DNA of 64,000 nucleotides from Neobacillus cucumis (GTDB lineage: Bacteria; Bacillota; Bacilli; Bacillales_B; DSM-18226), in NCBI RefSeq assembly GCF_023715505.1, contig NZ_JAMBOH010000024.1, forward strand, positions 1 to 64,000. The letters are read 5' to 3'. Positions 61,731-64,000 of the stretch are shown piece by piece. Position 1 is the stretch's first letter, and every line of letters begins with the position of its first letter. The notes under the pieces are model-generated. The model searched no databases. It saw nothing but the letters and a program-made list of their open reading frames with translations, and had not been told where the DNA came from. The position numbers were made by a program, and so were the translations under genes.

Positions 61731-63380
61731 TTATTTATCGGCTGTTGATTTAAAGTACTGATCTCGGAATTGTGAAGGTGTCTGTCCGAGCCACTGTTTA
61801 AATAGACGGCTAAAATATTTCGTATCTTGATAACCGACAGAAATGGCGATATCATAGATTTTCAAATCCGTTTTTTCTAATAATTCCTTCGCCTTTTCAA
61901 GCCTAGCGCTCGTTACATAATCTAAAATCGTTTCTCCAGTTTGATTTTTAAAATAGTCACAAAAATAGTTGGGGTTCATATAGACCTGCTGGGCAATTTT
62001 CTTTATTGAAATATTTTCTCCCAGATTATTTTTAATCCACTCTTTTGCCACCTGAATAGGATTTTGTTGCTCTTTTTTCAAACCAACCATTTTTTCCATC
62101 ACTTGTAGAATCCACACTTTTACCTGATCCTTCAACTGAATGAAGTTTACCGCTTGCTTCGTGATTGTTAAGGCATTTGTTAGTAAATCCGGATCCTCAC
62201 TATAGCCATCATTTTCAATCCAATGGTTAGCAATCCCAATTAATAAGTAATGAACTGCTTCGTTAATCATAAGAGGAGAAGGTAGAGCCTCTACCTCCCG
62301 AAAAAAACCTTGTAGTGACCGAAGGAGTTCATCCTTTTTCCCTTGTGCAAAAGAATTGATCACTTGTTCTGTATACTTTAGGATGGATGATGAAATCCCC
62401 TTTGATTTCTGACCTTTTATGTCTTGGAACGAGTCGGCCTGAAAGACGCGATTTCCTCCTTGAATCATTCGAAACTGAAGCAATGTAAGGAGCTCATTTT
62501 TCATATTACTAAATAAGGCAAGGTCCTTAAATTCATGTCCGATTGCGATTGAAGCAGTAAACGGCGTTACTTTCTGAATGGTCACTCTAAGCTGTTCAGT
62601 AAATTGGCGGGGTAAGAATTCATAATCATGACTTTTTTCTTCCATGTGCAGTAATATCCAATAACTGAATTTACTGCCCCGCCACCACCAGCTATTAAAC
62701 AGTTGAACTCGGATCTCAGCGTCGACTGATTCTTCTATTATCTGTTCGATTGCCTGAGACCATTTATTCCAATCATCAGGTAAGAAATCTCTGGTTTTAG
62801 ATAAAACCTGATCCACACTAATGTGAATTAATTGATAACAGCCACAGCCGCCTGGAAACTGCCGGGTCCAGTTGAGATAAGAAATGTCCTTCTCTTCATT
62901 CCAGGTCATTTCACTTAATAGTTGAACCTGCTTAGTATACTCCAGTTGCGAAGCTTTTTCTTGCATTGTGAGCCATTCCTGTTTTTCCTCTTGAACCTTC
63001 TGAATTTTTTGCTTAACTTCATCCATTTGAATTTGAAATTGTTCCTTATCAATTGGCTTCAAAATATAATTAACAGCACCATCTCGGAGGGCGGTCTGCA
63101 AATATTCAAAATCATCGTATCCACTTATAAAAATGGTCAGGAAGGATAGATGGCTTTTAAGCTTTTTATTTAAAGTTAACCCATCCATTTCCGGCATTCT
63201 TATGTCTGAAATAAGCAGATCAAAGGAAATCGATTGATTGGTAACCGCTTCATATACTTCTAATCCATCTGAAAACGTACCGACAATTTCCCATTCATCA
63301 CCCAATGAACGGACCATTCGCTCAATCCCCCTTCGAATCCTTCCTTCATCATCGACAATAACCGTTTTTATCTGTGTCAT
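61731..63380 (-). CDS. YesN-type response regulator with AraC output domain
   Basis: 549 residues. Receiver (1-125) with 'VDDE' pocket, D59 in 'LLISDIRMPEMDG', Lys in 'YILKPIDKEQF'. A long middle region of about 300 residues is typical of YesN proteins. The C-terminal AraC domain reads 'ISIKKIAQQVYMNPNYFCDY' and 'KIYDIAISVGYQDTKYFSRL'. It pairs with the sensor kinase upstream by a 4-nt overlap. The type controls uptake and breakdown of plant oligosaccharides; here the likely target is the mutarotase-transporter operon. Confidence 0.88.
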   Translation of the reverse strand: MTQIKTVIVDDEGRIRRGIERMVRSLGDEWEIVGTFSDGLEVYEAVTNQSISFDLLISDIRMPEMDGLTLNKKLKSHLSFLTIFISGYDDFEYLQTALRDGAVNYILKPIDKEQFQIQMDEVKQKIQKVQEEKQEWLTMQEKASQLEYTKQVQLLSEMTWNEEKDISYLNWTRQFPGGCGCYQLIHISVDQVLSKTRDFLPDDWNKWSQAIEQIIEESVDAEIRVQLFNSWWWRGSKFSYWILLHMEEKSHDYEFLPRQFTEQLRVTIQKVTPFTASIAIGHEFKDLALFSNMKNELLTLLQFRMIQGGNRVFQADSFQDIKGQKSKGISSSILKYTEQVINSFAQGKKDELLRSLQGFFREVEALPSPLMINEAVHYLLIGIANHWIENDGYSEDPDLLTNALTITKQAVNFIQLKDQVKVWILQVMEKMVGLKKEQQNPIQVAKEWIKNNLGENISIKKIAQQVYMNPNYFCDYFKNQTGETILDYVTSARLEKAKELLEKTDLKIYDIAISVGYQDTKYFSRLFKQWLGQTPSQFRDQYFKSTADK

Positions 63381-64000
63381 TTTCCATCACCATCCTCTTG
63401 AATCCCAGAATAATTAGATACCTCACCCTTTAAGATTGCTGGAATTTGTATCATAATCTCTGTTCCTTTTTCTATGGAACTATGAACTCGTAATTCATAT
63501 TGATCACCAAACATCATCATCACCCGGGCATGAACATTCAATATCCCGAAACCGGATTCTCTTTTTCCCATTGGATCTGATTTTAATTTGCTATTTAACT
63601 CTGCCAACTTTTCCTCATTTATTCCTGGCCCATTATCACGGATGGTAAATAAGATATCTTTTTTCCCTTGTTTATTTAGAATTTCTTTTACAGAAATTTG
63701 AATGCTTAAGCCTTTCCGTTTCTCCAATCCATATTTAATAGAATTTTCGACAAGCGGCTGTAAGATAAATTTGGGGGTAAAATAGGATCCAGAATCTAGC
63801 TCTATTTGAATGGTGTAAGTAAGTCTTTCCTCAAATCGGAATTTTTGGATTTTTAGGTAATCCTGAATATGATCCACTTCTTGAGAAATCGGCACCAGTC
63901 GATCCTTATTACTTAGTGAATAACGGAGCATTCTTCCAAGAAGCGTAACCATTTCAACCACCATTTCGGATTCTCCATCTTCAACCGCCATACTAATTGT
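63377..64000 (-). CDS. YesM-type sensor histidine kinase, C-terminal part
   Basis: The frame is open to the right edge, so only the last 207 residues are seen. Upstream end 'TISMAVEDG' follows what would be the His box. 'LLGRMLRYSLSNKDRLVPIS' and 'LEVD'-like 'QEVDHIQDYLKIQKFRFEER' are the His_kinase (PF06580) region; 'ILQPLVENSIKYGLEKRKG' is the N box, 'IRDNGPGINEEKL' the G1 box, 'GKRESGFGILNVHARVMMMF' the G2 box. Membrane sensor part lies outside the window. Partner of the YesN-type regulator. Confidence 0.88.
   Translation of the reverse strand, partial: TISMAVEDGESEMVVEMVTLLGRMLRYSLSNKDRLVPISQEVDHIQDYLKIQKFRFEERLTYTIQIELDSGSYFTPKFILQPLVENSIKYGLEKRKGLSIQISVKEILNKQGKKDILFTIRDNGPGINEEKLAELNSKLKSDPMGKRESGFGILNVHARVMMMFGDQYELRVHSSIEKGTEIMIQIPAILKGEVSNYSGIQEDGDGK

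Overview
The window is low-GC Firmicutes DNA from an endospore-forming Bacillaceae. This is shown by an alpha/beta-type small acid-soluble spore protein, two YjcZ-family genes, SigI/RsgI, two Spo0E-like phosphatases, DesK/DesR, a Bacillus-type class IV polyhydroxyalkanoate (PHA) locus (phaP, phaQ, phaR, phaC), strong AGGAGG ribosome sites and CcpA cre boxes. Neobacillus, Mesobacillus or Bacillus are all plausible; the sequence alone does not settle the genus. I saw no rRNA, tRNA or CRISPR array.

Region 1 (1 to about 8,700) is accessory DNA, apparently the decaying end of an integrative/conjugative element mixed with phage debris. It holds the 3' part of a group II intron with a broken reverse transcriptase, a truncated element gene fused to it, a pilin-like membrane protein, a replication-relaxation protein, an FtsK-type coupling ATPase, an XRE regulator, a DUF5677-like gene with one in-frame stop, a Spo0E-like gene, a secreted protein with three repeats, back-to-back endolysin and tape-measure fragments, and a divergent regulator/operator unit. 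It ends at helically phased GTGAGC repeats abutting fixX.

Region 2 (8,700 to 21,200) is an electron-transfer block. FixABCX (electron-bifurcating ETF type) and a two-gene 2-oxoacid:ferredoxin oxidoreductase (alpha-beta and gamma-delta fusions) lie on the same strand, with a Spo0E-like gene, an omega-amidase-type nitrilase and a soluble PAS histidine kinase between them. A perfect cre box precedes fixA and a one-mismatch cre box precedes the oxidoreductase genes, so both may be under carbon catabolite control. A B12-binding-type radical SAM protein is divergent from the oxidoreductase genes.

Region 3 (21,200 to 33,700) holds sporulation and envelope genes: DUF3905-type protein, SASP, sigI-rsgI (with an expanding Gln/Lys repeat), prfC, an FtsH paralogue, DUF1232 protein, two YjcZ genes, a glycerophosphodiesterase, uppP, and a CwlO-like NlpC/P60 endopeptidase that is now a pseudogene.

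Region 4 (34,100 to 54,500) is framed by a split PHA locus. phaQ-phaP lie at 34-35 kb; phaR-phaC with two extra coiled-coil phasin-like genes lie at 50-53 kb, preceded by a degraded SDR gene and a degraded acyl-CoA ligase carrying an internal deletion and a small inversion. Between them are ppc, a cadherin-like surface protein, an aminotransferase, a YcgL-type nucleotidyltransferase, a histidine phosphatase, an IDEAL protein, an ABC exporter, alpha/beta hydrolases and desK-desR without des. Two copies of a structured dispersed intergenic repeat (27.3 and 47.0 kb) and two copies of a GGTGTCAGGCACC repeat occur here.

Region 5 (54,500 to 64,000) holds a CNNM/CBS ion-transport protein whose start codon is separated from its Shine-Dalgarno by a hairpin and whose promoter overlaps palindromic operators, then an arginase-fold protein, an aldo/keto reductase, an AraC regulator, and a sugar-uptake set (MFS transporter, L-rhamnose mutarotase, YesN/YesM-type two-component system) running off the right edge.

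I found no convincing new multi-gene defence or mobile system. The best leads are the structured Shine-Dalgarno spacer with its operators, the FixABCX plus oxidoreductase module with cre boxes, the enlarged PHA granule operon, and the direct-repeat element upstream of the oxidoreductase genes.
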